Source: Clostridia bacterium (lineage in GTDB: Bacteria; Bacillota; Clostridia; Christensenellales; Aristaeellaceae). Taken from it: a stretch of DNA of 64,000 bases. Both the position numbers and the translations under genes were made by a program. The notes below the pieces were generated by a model. The model saw only the letters and a list, made by a program, of their open reading frames with translations, had not been told where the DNA came from and did no database searches. Below, piece after piece: positions 52,474 through 60,580 of this stretch. Every line of letters starts with the position of its first letter. The stretch's first letter is position 1. The DNA is taken from positions 62,001-126,000 of the forward strand of contig JAFROK010000049.1 in assembly GCA_017429695.1 (NCBI GenBank), written 5' to 3'.

Positions 52474-53406
52474 TTACGCGACCAAGTTTTGAATTTCAGG
52501 TTTGTTCCGTTTTTTTCGCCGGGCGTTCCAGTCATCCCACGGAACCGCACCGGCCACATTCAGCATCGTCAGCATGGCGAAGATAAACGCCTGCATCACC
52601 CCGCTGAATACATCGAAGTAAACGCTCAGCACCGCCGGCAGGCCGACCCGGAGCAGCGGCATATCCGACAGCACGCCTGGCAGCCATCCCAGCAGTGATT
52701 TGCTCAGCCCCGTCAGCGCCGATCCGATCAGCGCGGAAATCACTGCGCCGCTCAGAATGTTGCCGTAGTGACGGAAGGCCATGCTCACCGGGGTTGCAAA
52801 CTCCCCGATCAGGTTCATCGGTGCAAACACGGGAATCGGGCTGAACAGGCCTTTGGTGTAGTTCCACAGTCCGCCCCGGAACTTGTAGTACATGATCATG
52901 AAGAACACGAGGATCGCCCAGCCGAAGGTGACGTTGACGTCGCCCGTCGGGGAGAACAGTCCGACCAGACAGATCAGGCTGCTGAACGCACTCAGTCCCA
53001 TGATGGCTGCCACAAACGGCGCCCATTCCCGGAAGAAGCCGCCCATGTTGTTCTTCACCAGGGTTTCGCACTTCTCCACAATCCACTCTGCCGCCAGCTG
53101 CCGCTTCAGCACAGCCTTCTCGCTCAGCCCGTGGGTCATATAGAGGCACAGCCCCAGGATGGAGATCATCACCGCCCAGGTGTTCACCTGGGATTCAGAG
53201 ATGTAGAGCGATGTCATGGATGTGTTCTCTCCCAGGAAAATCATCGCCCCGGAAATCTGAACCCCGCCGTCTCCGGCCGGTGTGAACAGCACCTTCAGTA
53301 CGATGCACGCCAGAATCGGGAGGATCATCATCGCGAAATACAACCGGTCTTTCCGGCGGAACTTCGCGCTCTTCACATCCACTTCCGGCGCAGCTTTCTC
53401 AGTCAA
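52474..53406 (-). CDS. atpB: ATP synthase a subunit
   Basis: 310 residues from a TTG start (GGAAGTGA upstream); no earlier ATG or GTG exists, and the first internal ATG falls in helix 1. The essential Arg is Arg212 in 'PVSMAFRHYGNILSG'; helices 'LTMLNVAGAVPW'-type end. The extracytoplasmic N-terminal loop (about 41-75) and the loop around 90-130 make it longer than usual. Forms the ion channel against the c ring. Start overlaps the atpI stop. Confidence 0.94.
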   Translation of the reverse strand: MTEKAAPEVDVKSAKFRRKDRLYFAMMILPILACIVLKVLFTPAGDGGVQISGAMIFLGENTSMTSLYISESQVNTWAVMISILGLCLYMTHGLSEKAVLKRQLAAEWIVEKCETLVKNNMGGFFREWAPFVAAIMGLSAFSSLICLVGLFSPTGDVNVTFGWAILVFFMIMYYKFRGGLWNYTKGLFSPIPVFAPMNLIGEFATPVSMAFRHYGNILSGAVISALIGSALTGLSKSLLGWLPGVLSDMPLLRVGLPAVLSVYFDVFSGVMQAFIFAMLTMLNVAGAVPWDDWNARRKKRNKPEIQNLVA

Positions 53407-53827
53407 TCAGATCACTTCCTTCCGAATCCCCGGTGGTTACTCCGCGCTTCCGGTCGATCATCGGACGGAAGAGCAGGCCAATCCGGGGGAAAAGCAACGG
53501 GATCAGCGTTGCGAATACATTGGTTTTAAATACGCCGATCAGTAAAGCACACAATGCGCCCATGCCGATCAGCCGCAGGCCGGCGGACGCCTTCACCCGG
53601 GCTGCCGCCTTGTCCGGCTGTCCCTGGGCGACTGCCTTACTGACCACAAGCGCCAGCAGGAAGAAATTGCCGACCACGATCACGGCGCCGCCCAGATTCC
53701 CGAACAGCACGGAAAGATCCCACTGCCCGATAATCAGGAACACCGCTTCCATCAGCAGGCTCAGCAGCACCACCCAGACGGCAATATACCCGGTTTCCTT
53801 TTTAACCGCCGGATCCATCCCCGCCAA
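53399..53827 (-). CDS. atpI: ATP synthase subunit I-like membrane protein
   Basis: 142 residues with four hydrophobic segments and no long loops ('YIAVWVVLLSLLMEAVFLII', 'LFGNLGGAVIVVGNFFLLAL', 'MGALCALLIGVFKTNVFATL'), at the first position of the atp operon, as AtpI is. AtpI helps c-ring assembly and may carry Mg2+ (family knowledge). The start is TTG with AGGAGG eight bases upstream; an ATG three codons later has a poorer site. Confidence 0.85.
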   Translation of the reverse strand: MAGMDPAVKKETGYIAVWVVLLSLLMEAVFLIIGQWDLSVLFGNLGGAVIVVGNFFLLALVVSKAVAQGQPDKAAARVKASAGLRLIGMGALCALLIGVFKTNVFATLIPLLFPRIGLLFRPMIDRKRGVTTGDSEGSDLID

Positions 53828-53862
53828 AGCGCTCCCCTCCTGTTGACAAAACCTAACACCTT

Positions 53863-53891
53863 ATTTTATCAAATCCATCCCGGATTTGCAA
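53863..53891 (-). promoter_or_regulatory. ATP synthase operon promoter
   Basis: Minus strand TTGCAA (53886-53891) and TAAAAT (53863-53868), 17-base spacer, 36 bases before the TTG start of atpI. Confidence 0.7.
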
Positions 53892-53953
53892 TCCCGATGT
53901 CCTATGAAAACAGTACAAAAAACCGTAAACTTTATACTGCCGACCGATAAAAC

Positions 53954-55066
53954 TTACGGCGCCGTATAATGATCCCGCCAGCTGTAGCCGCACTTTGTGC
54001 ACACATGCTCAGTATAGCCCCATTCCCCTTCTGATGGCAGGTTGACCAGAAGCTCATATTCCGGATTATCACAGGTTTCCGGCAGCAGCACCACCTCATA
54101 TCTGATGCCCGCTTTTCTCCGTTTTTTGGCCTCTTCCTTATTTTCTTTCAGTTCCTTGCGTTCAAAGCCTTTCGTGTCGTTTTTGAAAAGGTTGAGTTTC
54201 ATCTTTTTCTTGAAGGGTTCCCCGATATCGCCGCTGCAATATGCCCTGCGGTCCGGATTGTCCTCAAAGAAGTAAATTCGCCCAGTAACAGTATTGCGGG
54301 TAACCGTACGTTTGGCATCCCGCAGGAAATTCTTCTTGCCGCAGTGCCAGTACATGCCCACCAGGCCGCCGTTGTGCACGTACCCGTGGCACGAATCGTA
54401 TCCGTCGATCTCCACAGTGCAGTCCAGGATCCGGCAAAAGCCGCAGGCCAGAATTCCGCCCAGGAACTGTTCGCATCTGGAATCAAAATTCCGGTCCTCA
54501 AAAATCAGTTCTGCCCGCACCTGGCATTCATTCACAGCCGTCCATCCGAACCCGGCCAGCCCGCCGACGCCGGTCATCACCGCATAGTTGTTCAGCCGGG
54601 CCCGGCCGTCCACCGTTACATTGGTAAAGTCCACATTATCCGCATATCCGGCCACGATCGCCGCGAAGCAATGGGTTTCCGCGTCAATCTCCACATGGGC
54701 ACCGATAACTTTCAGGTCGTGGATATTCGCGTTTTCAGCCACCGAAAACAGTCCTGCGAATACGGAATCGTATTTCTTCATATTGCCGTCTATGGTTGTC
54801 CGGACGTCCCCGCCGACCCGGGTGACCTCCAGGTTGTAAATGCCGTATCCGCCGCCGTCCAGTTCTCCCGAGAAGGGAATCGGCGTCCAGTCCTCATCCT
54901 GCAGGTCCAGGTCGTTCATCAGCCTGAAATGGGCGCCGGGGTGATTGACCACATCCTTCAGCTCCGCGATATCACGGATCTCAATGATCGTTTCATCCTC
55001 TGCCATACCCGGTGCCAATCCCATCACCAGCATCAGTATCAGCAGCAGCGCCGTCAATCTCCTCAT
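53954..55066 (-). CDS. exported GLUG-like beta-helix protein
   Basis: 370 residues from MRRLTALLL (AAGGAGG upstream) with a signal peptide (cut near GMA-EDE). After a short 'IEIRDIAELKDVVNHPG' segment come repeats like 'FRLMNDLDLQDEDWTPI', 'FSGELDGGGYGIYNLEV', 'GGLAGFGWTAVNECQV', 'GGLVGMYWHCG', the GLUG-type units of secreted beta-helix or adhesin-like proteins. A Lys/Glu-rich stretch (ELKENKEEAKKRRKA) and a C-terminal 'HVCTKCGYSWRDHYTAP' with CxxC close it. Likely surface or secreted; ligand unknown. Confidence 0.75.
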   Translation of the reverse strand: MRRLTALLLILMLVMGLAPGMAEDETIIEIRDIAELKDVVNHPGAHFRLMNDLDLQDEDWTPIPFSGELDGGGYGIYNLEVTRVGGDVRTTIDGNMKKYDSVFAGLFSVAENANIHDLKVIGAHVEIDAETHCFAAIVAGYADNVDFTNVTVDGRARLNNYAVMTGVGGLAGFGWTAVNECQVRAELIFEDRNFDSRCEQFLGGILACGFCRILDCTVEIDGYDSCHGYVHNGGLVGMYWHCGKKNFLRDAKRTVTRNTVTGRIYFFEDNPDRRAYCSGDIGEPFKKKMKLNLFKNDTKGFERKELKENKEEAKKRRKAGIRYEVVLLPETCDNPEYELLVNLPSEGEWGYTEHVCTKCGYSWRDHYTAP

Positions 55067-55150
55067 ATGCCCGTCCTCCTTGTTTCCCAAAGCCGGAAGA
55101 ATATGTCTGAAATCCCTGTCAGCATACCACATTTACCTCAAAATAACCAG

Positions 55151-55179
55151 TGGAAAAACGGCCTGAAATGCGATACAAT
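55151..55179 (+). promoter_or_regulatory. promoter for the zinc-finger membrane protein gene
   Basis: TGGAAA (55151-55156) and TACAAT (55174-55179) with a 17-base spacer, 33 bases before the ATG. Confidence 0.55.
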
Positions 55180-55211
55180 ACGTTGGAGTATTGATTGAAG
55201 GGTGTTGCTTT

Positions 55212-56330
55212 ATGGGAAGACTTGTGATGAATTACTGGGATTGCCCAGTCTGCGGAAACAAAGAAATCCGCGGTGATGTGGTAAAGTGCCCTTCCTGCGG
55301 CCGGGCTCGTGGCGATGATATACAATTCTATATTAAGGGATATACCGAAGGTACCGTTCTGAGCAAAGACGAAGCTGCTGCACTTGGCGCCGAGGAAGTC
55401 GACGCCGGGAAAGCCGCGGAAATCGGCAAAAACCCGGACTGGTACTGCTCCTTCTGCAATTCCCTGAACAACGACAAACTGCAAGTTTGCGGAACCTGCG
55501 GCGCAAGCCGGGCGGATTCAGAAGCCAATTATTTCCAGATGCTGGAAAAGAACAAGGCCAAGGAAGCTGCCGAACTTGCCGCCCAGCCCCATCCGGATGA
55601 GCCCCAAAAGAAACGCCCGAAGTGGCTCCTGTTCGCCGCACTTGCCGTTGTTGCGCTGTTGGTTTATCTCCTCTGGCCAAAAACCATTAAGGGACAGATT
55701 ACTGCGGTTAACTGGACGCGAAGCATTTCGATCGAGGAATATAAGCAGGTCCCTGAATCATGCTGGGATCAGCCACCGGCCGGTGCAGAGTCCATAACCA
55801 CCAAACGGGAAATGCGTACCCGCTACCGCAGGGAATTGGTCACCAGGGAAGTTACCCGTCGGGAAAAGGTTCAGGTTGGCACTCAGACAAAAGTAAAATA
55901 TGTCAATCTCGGAAACGGGATGAGTGAAGAAGTCGAATACGAAGAACCTGTTTATGACTGGGTTGAACGTCGCGAGAATGTTCAGCAATGGGAGAATGTT
56001 CCTTATACGGAGCTTGATACCAAATATTATTACTACATGTGGCGATGGTCCCCGGGACGGGAAGTTACCGCCTCCGGCGATGACCAGAATCCGTACTGGC
56101 CGGAATATGAGCTCGGCGAGAAGGAACGGGAAGGCACCCACACCGCGGTATACCGCTTCACCGCAACGGATGAAAAGGGCAACCCCACCACCTACCGCAT
56201 CGTCGAAAGCAACCATGCGGAGAGCGACTGGATAAAGCTTCCCGTCGGCACCGAGGTAAAGATCAACAACAAAAAGACAGTATCCGATATGTCGGGCAAT
56301 AAGATCGCAGATATTAAAGTAGATCAGTAA
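55212..56330 (+). CDS. membrane protein with zinc ribbon and RanBP2-type zinc finger
   Basis: 372 residues from MGRLVMNYWDCP (AAGGG nine bases upstream). Cys11-x2-Cys14 and Cys26-x2-Cys29 form a zinc ribbon. Residues 77-96 read W-x-C-x2-C-x10-C-x2-C (Trp77, Cys79, Cys82, Cys93, Cys96), the RanBP2-type finger better known from eukaryotes. A membrane helix follows at about 136-153 (WLLFAALAVVALLVYLLW), then a ~215-residue extracytoplasmic domain rich in charged strands ('RELVTREVTRREKVQVGTQTK', 'WEYVPYTELDTKYYYYMWRW'-like text: VPYTELDTKYYYYMWRW). Function unknown. Confidence 0.8.
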   Translation: MGRLVMNYWDCPVCGNKEIRGDVVKCPSCGRARGDDIQFYIKGYTEGTVLSKDEAAALGAEEVDAGKAAEIGKNPDWYCSFCNSLNNDKLQVCGTCGASRADSEANYFQMLEKNKAKEAAELAAQPHPDEPQKKRPKWLLFAALAVVALLVYLLWPKTIKGQITAVNWTRSISIEEYKQVPESCWDQPPAGAESITTKREMRTRYRRELVTREVTRREKVQVGTQTKVKYVNLGNGMSEEVEYEEPVYDWVERRENVQQWENVPYTELDTKYYYYMWRWSPGREVTASGDDQNPYWPEYELGEKEREGTHTAVYRFTATDEKGNPTTYRIVESNHAESDWIKLPVGTEVKINNKKTVSDMSGNKIADIKVDQ

Positions 56331-56333
56331 AAA

Positions 56334-56369
56334 ACGAACGGCGTGATTTCGGTCACGCCATTCGTTTTG
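56334..56369. terminator. bidirectional terminator
   Basis: AACGAACGGCGTGA paired with TCACGCCATTCGTT around TTTCGG, flanked by A's and T's, between the two convergent genes. Confidence 0.85.
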
Positions 56370-56376
56370 CCTTCTT

Positions 56377-57459
56377 TTATTCCCGTTCCTGCCTGCGGTT
56401 CCGGCCATGCTGGCGGTAGTATTCCGCTTTCTCTTTGGACATCGCCTGGTTGGCCCGGCGGATCAGGTGTTGAACCGGTTCATCCCGGTCCTCCCGCATC
56501 ACATACCCGGCAGAAATGCTGTATCCTTTTTCCCGGGCAATTTCGTGCAGCAGTTCCATGGTATCCTTTACGGCCTGCTCATCCTTCCGGATAAACAGCA
56601 GCGCAAATTCATCCGCCCCGATCCGGTATGCCTGGATCTGTTTGTCGCTTACCTGCCGCAGGCTGTCGCTGATGGCTTTGATCGCCCTGTCGCCCGCGTC
56701 ATGCCCGTAATCCTCATTCAGCTTCTTCAGGCCGTTGATATCGAGCATTACCACCGCGCTGACAGACCCGTCATACTGTTCATAATCCTCATAGAAGCAC
56801 AACCGGTTCCGGAGCTTCGTCATCGGATCCCGGTTCATGTCGAAGGATCTCAGGAAGATATACAGGAAGATGCTGCTCATCATCACCGTTGCGTTGATAT
56901 GGGAGCTTTCCTGGTAATAGTCAATCACCGCCGCCGCAACGCACAGTACCGCGCAAAGGTACAGTACCGTTCCTTCCTTAGCTCCGCTGTGGAAGCGCTT
57001 ATGCTTCAGCCACAGGATGCAGACGATATAGAAGAAGGAAACAATCAGCACGCTGAATCCCAGCGGTCCCCGCTGAATCACATTGTTCTCATCAATATGG
57101 AACGCAATCGGGGAGAAGAACGCCGTCAGGTAAATCAGGACATTGACAAGCGCCGGAATCCAGATAAACCGCGGCCGGTGAAATCCGGGATAAACAACCA
57201 GCGTGATGCTGAGCGCTGCAATGGGCCGGAAGGAATATCCGATCACCGCAAACAGCGTTCTCCAGAAAACCCGGTCAGCGGATTGCTGCGCCCAGTATTC
57301 CAGGCTTTCCGCCGCCACCAGCACCAGTGTGCTGATCACCGTCAGCCAGAAATACTTCAGCTGCGCGTCCCCGGCTGATTTCTGGGTCCGGAGTTTCAGC
57401 ATAAAGCCGATCGTCAGCCCCAGGGTGATAAAATGCCTGCCCAGTAAATATCCGATCAT
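56377..57459 (-). CDS. diguanylate cyclase-like GGDEF protein with integral membrane sensor
   Basis: 360 residues from MIGYLLGRHF (GGAG nine bases upstream). About six to seven helices in residues 1-200, then a GGDEF domain from 'DPMTKLRNRLCFYEDY'. The metal site 'VVMLDINGLKKLNEDYGHDAGD' is kept in essence, but the signature is IGADEFALL, i.e. GADEF instead of GGDEF. Such variants can still be active; makes or senses cyclic di-GMP. Start is one base after the lepB stop, so it is the last gene of the mrf operon. Confidence 0.9.
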   Translation of the reverse strand: MIGYLLGRHFITLGLTIGFMLKLRTQKSAGDAQLKYFWLTVISTLVLVAAESLEYWAQQSADRVFWRTLFAVIGYSFRPIAALSITLVVYPGFHRPRFIWIPALVNVLIYLTAFFSPIAFHIDENNVIQRGPLGFSVLIVSFFYIVCILWLKHKRFHSGAKEGTVLYLCAVLCVAAAVIDYYQESSHINATVMMSSIFLYIFLRSFDMNRDPMTKLRNRLCFYEDYEQYDGSVSAVVMLDINGLKKLNEDYGHDAGDRAIKAISDSLRQVSDKQIQAYRIGADEFALLFIRKDEQAVKDTMELLHEIAREKGYSISAGYVMREDRDEPVQHLIRRANQAMSKEKAEYYRQHGRNRRQERE

Positions 57460-57460
57460 A

Positions 57461-58501
57461 TTATTCGACTCCGCGCCAGTTCGCAAAGGGGAATACGACG
57501 CTGCGGGCGTGCCCGATAATCGCGCTGCGCTCCAGCGCGCCGACGCTCCGGCTGTCATTGGAGTTGTTCCGGTGATCGCCCATCACAAAATAGTAATCCT
57601 CATTCACCGTCAGTTCCTTATTGAACAGTTCGGAATGTGCCGCATAGAACTCAGACGGCGTGTAAATTTTGCCGTCGTAGGATACCACCGGCTCCAGGCT
57701 GATCTTGCTTGAATCAGTTTCCTTGCTGCTGTCATCCGTGTTCCGGTGATAGATCTTCAGGGTTTTCCCGTCCGCGTTAATTACCAGGCAGGTCCGTCCG
57801 CGGGTCCACGCTGCTCCATTTATCTCCAGGGAAATGTCATCCGACAGAACATAGTTATAATCCAGCAGTTGCAATGTTTTGTCCACGCCTGTAAGTTTCA
57901 CGGTATCGCCTTTTTGGGGCACATAATACGGACCAAATGTATATGCTATTCCGCCTTTACGATAATCGTCGGTAATTCCCTTGATTTTACTTTCTTCCTC
58001 GACCTTCGTTCCATTAATGTACAGATATCCGTTTCTCAGCTCCACATATTCACCTGGTTTGCCAACCACCCGCTTGACGAAGTTCACACCACCCCGTCCC
58101 GGATACCGGCAGATGACCACATCCAGCCGTTTCGGATCGCCGAAGGTAATCCGCGGCGCGCTTTCCACGGCATTATTGCCGGCAAACGGCAGGCTCAGCC
58201 ATGTGCTGGAATAGTCGAACTTGCTGACAAACATGATTTCGCCGTCGTTCAGCGTGTTGTCCATGGATCCGCCGTCCACCCGCACCAGTTCAAACACAAA
58301 CGAACGGATAATCAGCGCGGCCACAACCGCCACCAGAATGGTCAGCACCCATTCCAGGATCTCGCGTCCCAGTGATTTTTTGACCTTCTCCTTTTTTGCC
58401 TTCTTTTTCCTGCCGCCGGATACTTCTTCCTTCGGCTCTTCTTTTGGCTCTTCTTTCAATTCTTCCTTCAGTTCTTCCTGAACCGTCTCCTGCTCACTCA
58501 T
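57461..58501 (-). CDS. lepB: signal peptidase I
   Basis: 346 residues: an acidic then basic N-terminal extension (ELKEELKEEPKEEPKEEVSG, then RKKKAKKEK), one membrane helix (51-70), catalytic Ser79 in 'RVDGGSMDNTL', catalytic Lys143 in 'GVNFVKRVVGKPGE', and the C-terminal box 'FVMGDHRNNSNDSRSVG'. An insert (about 180-290) lies between them. Removes signal peptides outside the membrane. ATGA overlap with the TPR gene. Confidence 0.95.
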   Translation of the reverse strand: MSEQETVQEELKEELKEEPKEEPKEEVSGGRKKKAKKEKVKKSLGREILEWVLTILVAVVAALIIRSFVFELVRVDGGSMDNTLNDGEIMFVSKFDYSSTWLSLPFAGNNAVESAPRITFGDPKRLDVVICRYPGRGGVNFVKRVVGKPGEYVELRNGYLYINGTKVEEESKIKGITDDYRKGGIAYTFGPYYVPQKGDTVKLTGVDKTLQLLDYNYVLSDDISLEINGAAWTRGRTCLVINADGKTLKIYHRNTDDSSKETDSSKISLEPVVSYDGKIYTPSEFYAAHSELFNKELTVNEDYYFVMGDHRNNSNDSRSVGALERSAIIGHARSVVFPFANWRGVE

Positions 58502-59436
58502 GCCTGTGCCTCTCCTTTCAGCCGGTCAATTTCCGCTGTCACCTTTTCCTTGTTGCAGTAGTTCAGCGGAGAGAACCTGCCCTCAGCCGCCTCTTTCAGC
58601 TTTTCCAAGGCGCCCTGGGTGTTTCCCGCTTCCAGGTCATACCGGCTCTGGAACCAGAGCGTATCAATCTGCTGGGGCTTCAGGGCAATCGCCTTGTCAA
58701 ACCACGGCTTTGCCGCATCCTTGTCCCCAAGCACCCGGTATACAAACTGCCCCATATTATCCAGGCAGATGGCGTCTTCGTCGTCATACTCCAGGGACTT
58801 TTGGATAAATGCTTCCGCTTTTTTCCGGCCCTCGTCCCAGATCTCTTCCGGCGCCTTTTCAGCAGCCTTCGGATCCCCCGGAGTTGCTTTGGTTTCCGGA
58901 CGAGGATCACTTTCCGAATCATGGGCAGCATCCGCATCGGGATCAGCATCCGGTTCCGTTCCGTTTTCCACTGTTGTCTCTTCAACCTCTGCCGGTTCAG
59001 CCGGGGCCTGCCAGGCACCCGCCAGGATCGCGGCATAATCCAGGTCCGGATAACGCGCCTGGTCGAGCTGTTCTACATACAGGTATCCCAGCGTCTGGTA
59101 AATCAGCCCGGTCTCCGTTTTCCGGAACTGCTGCTCCAGCGTGCTCACGCCCTTATCCACCTGTCCCAGGCGGAAGCAGCATACCGCGTAATATACCATC
59201 AGCTCCACCCGCTGCTGGGGCATCATGCCCGGCGCCTTCTGGTGTTCCACCAGGAAATCCTTGGCTTTCTGGAACTGTCCGTCCCGGATGATCAGCAGTG
59301 CGTAAGGCAGGAGGAAACGGGGATCGTTCAGTCCCCCGGCAAAAGCTTCTTCATACAGGCGGATTGCCTCTTCCTTCTGTCCCTTTTTCTGTAGTTTGAT
59401 TGCTTTGGAACCCTTCAGATATGATCCGATTCCCAT
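58498..59436 (-). CDS. tetratricopeptide-repeat protein
   Basis: 312 residues, mostly TPR-like helices: 'KKGQKEEAIRLYEEAFAGGLND', 'AVCCFRLGQVDKGVSTLEQQF', 'MGQFVYRVLGDKDAAKPWFDKAI' in pieces, interrupted by an acidic linker (EPDADPDADAAHDSESDP). Likely a scaffold in the cytoplasm. AAGGAG nine bases before the ATG. Its first 86 bases overlap the end of mrfB, and its stop overlaps lepB, so it is translationally coupled on both sides. Confidence 0.85.
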   Translation of the reverse strand: MGIGSYLKGSKAIKLQKKGQKEEAIRLYEEAFAGGLNDPRFLLPYALLIIRDGQFQKAKDFLVEHQKAPGMMPQQRVELMVYYAVCCFRLGQVDKGVSTLEQQFRKTETGLIYQTLGYLYVEQLDQARYPDLDYAAILAGAWQAPAEPAEVEETTVENGTEPDADPDADAAHDSESDPRPETKATPGDPKAAEKAPEEIWDEGRKKAEAFIQKSLEYDDEDAICLDNMGQFVYRVLGDKDAAKPWFDKAIALKPQQIDTLWFQSRYDLEAGNTQGALEKLKEAAEGRFSPLNYCNKEKVTAEIDRLKGEAQA

Positions 59437-60580
59437 GGTTTTCCGTCTCCTTCATCCTGCGCCGAAGGCGCTCATAGCGGTATTGTAACTCATTTTGCGT
59501 CTGTTGTACAGTTTCTTCCGCCCGGAGCGTCATTTCACTGCAAAGCGCCATGGCGCGTTCCGTCATTTCCAGCGCGGCCGGAATGTTCCGCCGGATATGT
59601 TCCTCATACTTGGCCAGTTCGATATACGGCGTGATGCCGCCCTTCCGATCCCGGATCATTTCGCGCCAGACTTCGGCCGCCTGTTCCCTTTCCCCGGTCC
59701 GCCGGTAGCTGACCGCCAGGGCCTGCCCAGCCAGGTCGCCCGCCCGGCCGCGCCGCGCCAGCCGGTAGCAGTGCCGCGCGTTCTCCGTCCGGTTCAGCTT
59801 TTCCAGTGCGCGGCCCATGGAATAAACATCCTCGCTGAACCGGATCTTTTCGGGATGCAGATACAGCTCGGCCATATGGTTCAGCAGGACACACAGGCTG
59901 GCGATATCCTGCGCGTTATGCTTCAGGATATCCTCCAGCAGCTCTATCCGCTTGGTTTTCAGATAAGTGAAATACCGCTGGGGTACCTCGCTTCCGGGCA
60001 GGTCATCTGTCCGGGGCTTTCCCAGGATCACTTCCTCCAGCCGGCCCAGGTTGCACCGGCCCAGCCGCAGTTTCCACAGCCGCCGGCACATATGCAGCAG
60101 GTCCAGGTGCGGTATTTCCAGGCAGCTCCGGTCCATCCGGTTCATCAGAAACCGGCTTTCCAGCAGCGGCACATCAAAGGTTGTTCCGTTGAAGGTGCAC
60201 AGAACGTCGAACTTTCCGAGCCCCGCTGCCACATGCTTCAGCAGGTACGGTTCTTCCGGATAGTCCCGCATCAGGAACTGGTGCACCTCGAAGCCGTGAT
60301 CGGTCAGGTATCCCATTCCGACCAGGAATGCCACAGTGCCGCTTCCGCCGAGCCCGGTGGTCTCCGTGTCCAGATACAGGATCTTCCGGGGATCCAGTAT
60401 TTCCGGCAGCTCCAGGTCGCTCATCAGCTGCAGCGTTTCCCGGGTCAGGTCGTATGCCCCGGGAAACTCCTCCGCTTCCCGGTACACCGCAAAATGGCGG
60501 CAGTCGGTTGTCGCTTCGCCCGCAGGGCGGGGCTGGCCGCCGGTTCCGCCCACCGCACGCAGTTTGTCCCGCAGATTCAT
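59351..60580 (-). CDS. mrfB: MrfB/YprB-like DEDD exonuclease with TPR tail
   Basis: 409 residues. DEDD exonuclease: 'KILYLDTETTGLGGSGTVAF' (Asp-Glu), 'CTFNGTTFDVPLLESRF' (Asp), 'LKHNAQDIASLCVLLNHM' (Asp), then TPR-type helices. Matches YprB of Bacillus, renamed MrfB, which works with the MrfA helicase in repair of mitomycin C damage (established for B. subtilis). ATGA overlap with mrfA. Confidence 0.92.
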   Translation of the reverse strand: MNLRDKLRAVGGTGGQPRPAGEATTDCRHFAVYREAEEFPGAYDLTRETLQLMSDLELPEILDPRKILYLDTETTGLGGSGTVAFLVGMGYLTDHGFEVHQFLMRDYPEEPYLLKHVAAGLGKFDVLCTFNGTTFDVPLLESRFLMNRMDRSCLEIPHLDLLHMCRRLWKLRLGRCNLGRLEEVILGKPRTDDLPGSEVPQRYFTYLKTKRIELLEDILKHNAQDIASLCVLLNHMAELYLHPEKIRFSEDVYSMGRALEKLNRTENARHCYRLARRGRAGDLAGQALAVSYRRTGEREQAAEVWREMIRDRKGGITPYIELAKYEEHIRRNIPAALEMTERAMALCSEMTLRAEETVQQTQNELQYRYERLRRRMKETENHGNRIISEGFQSNQTTEKGTEGRGNPPV

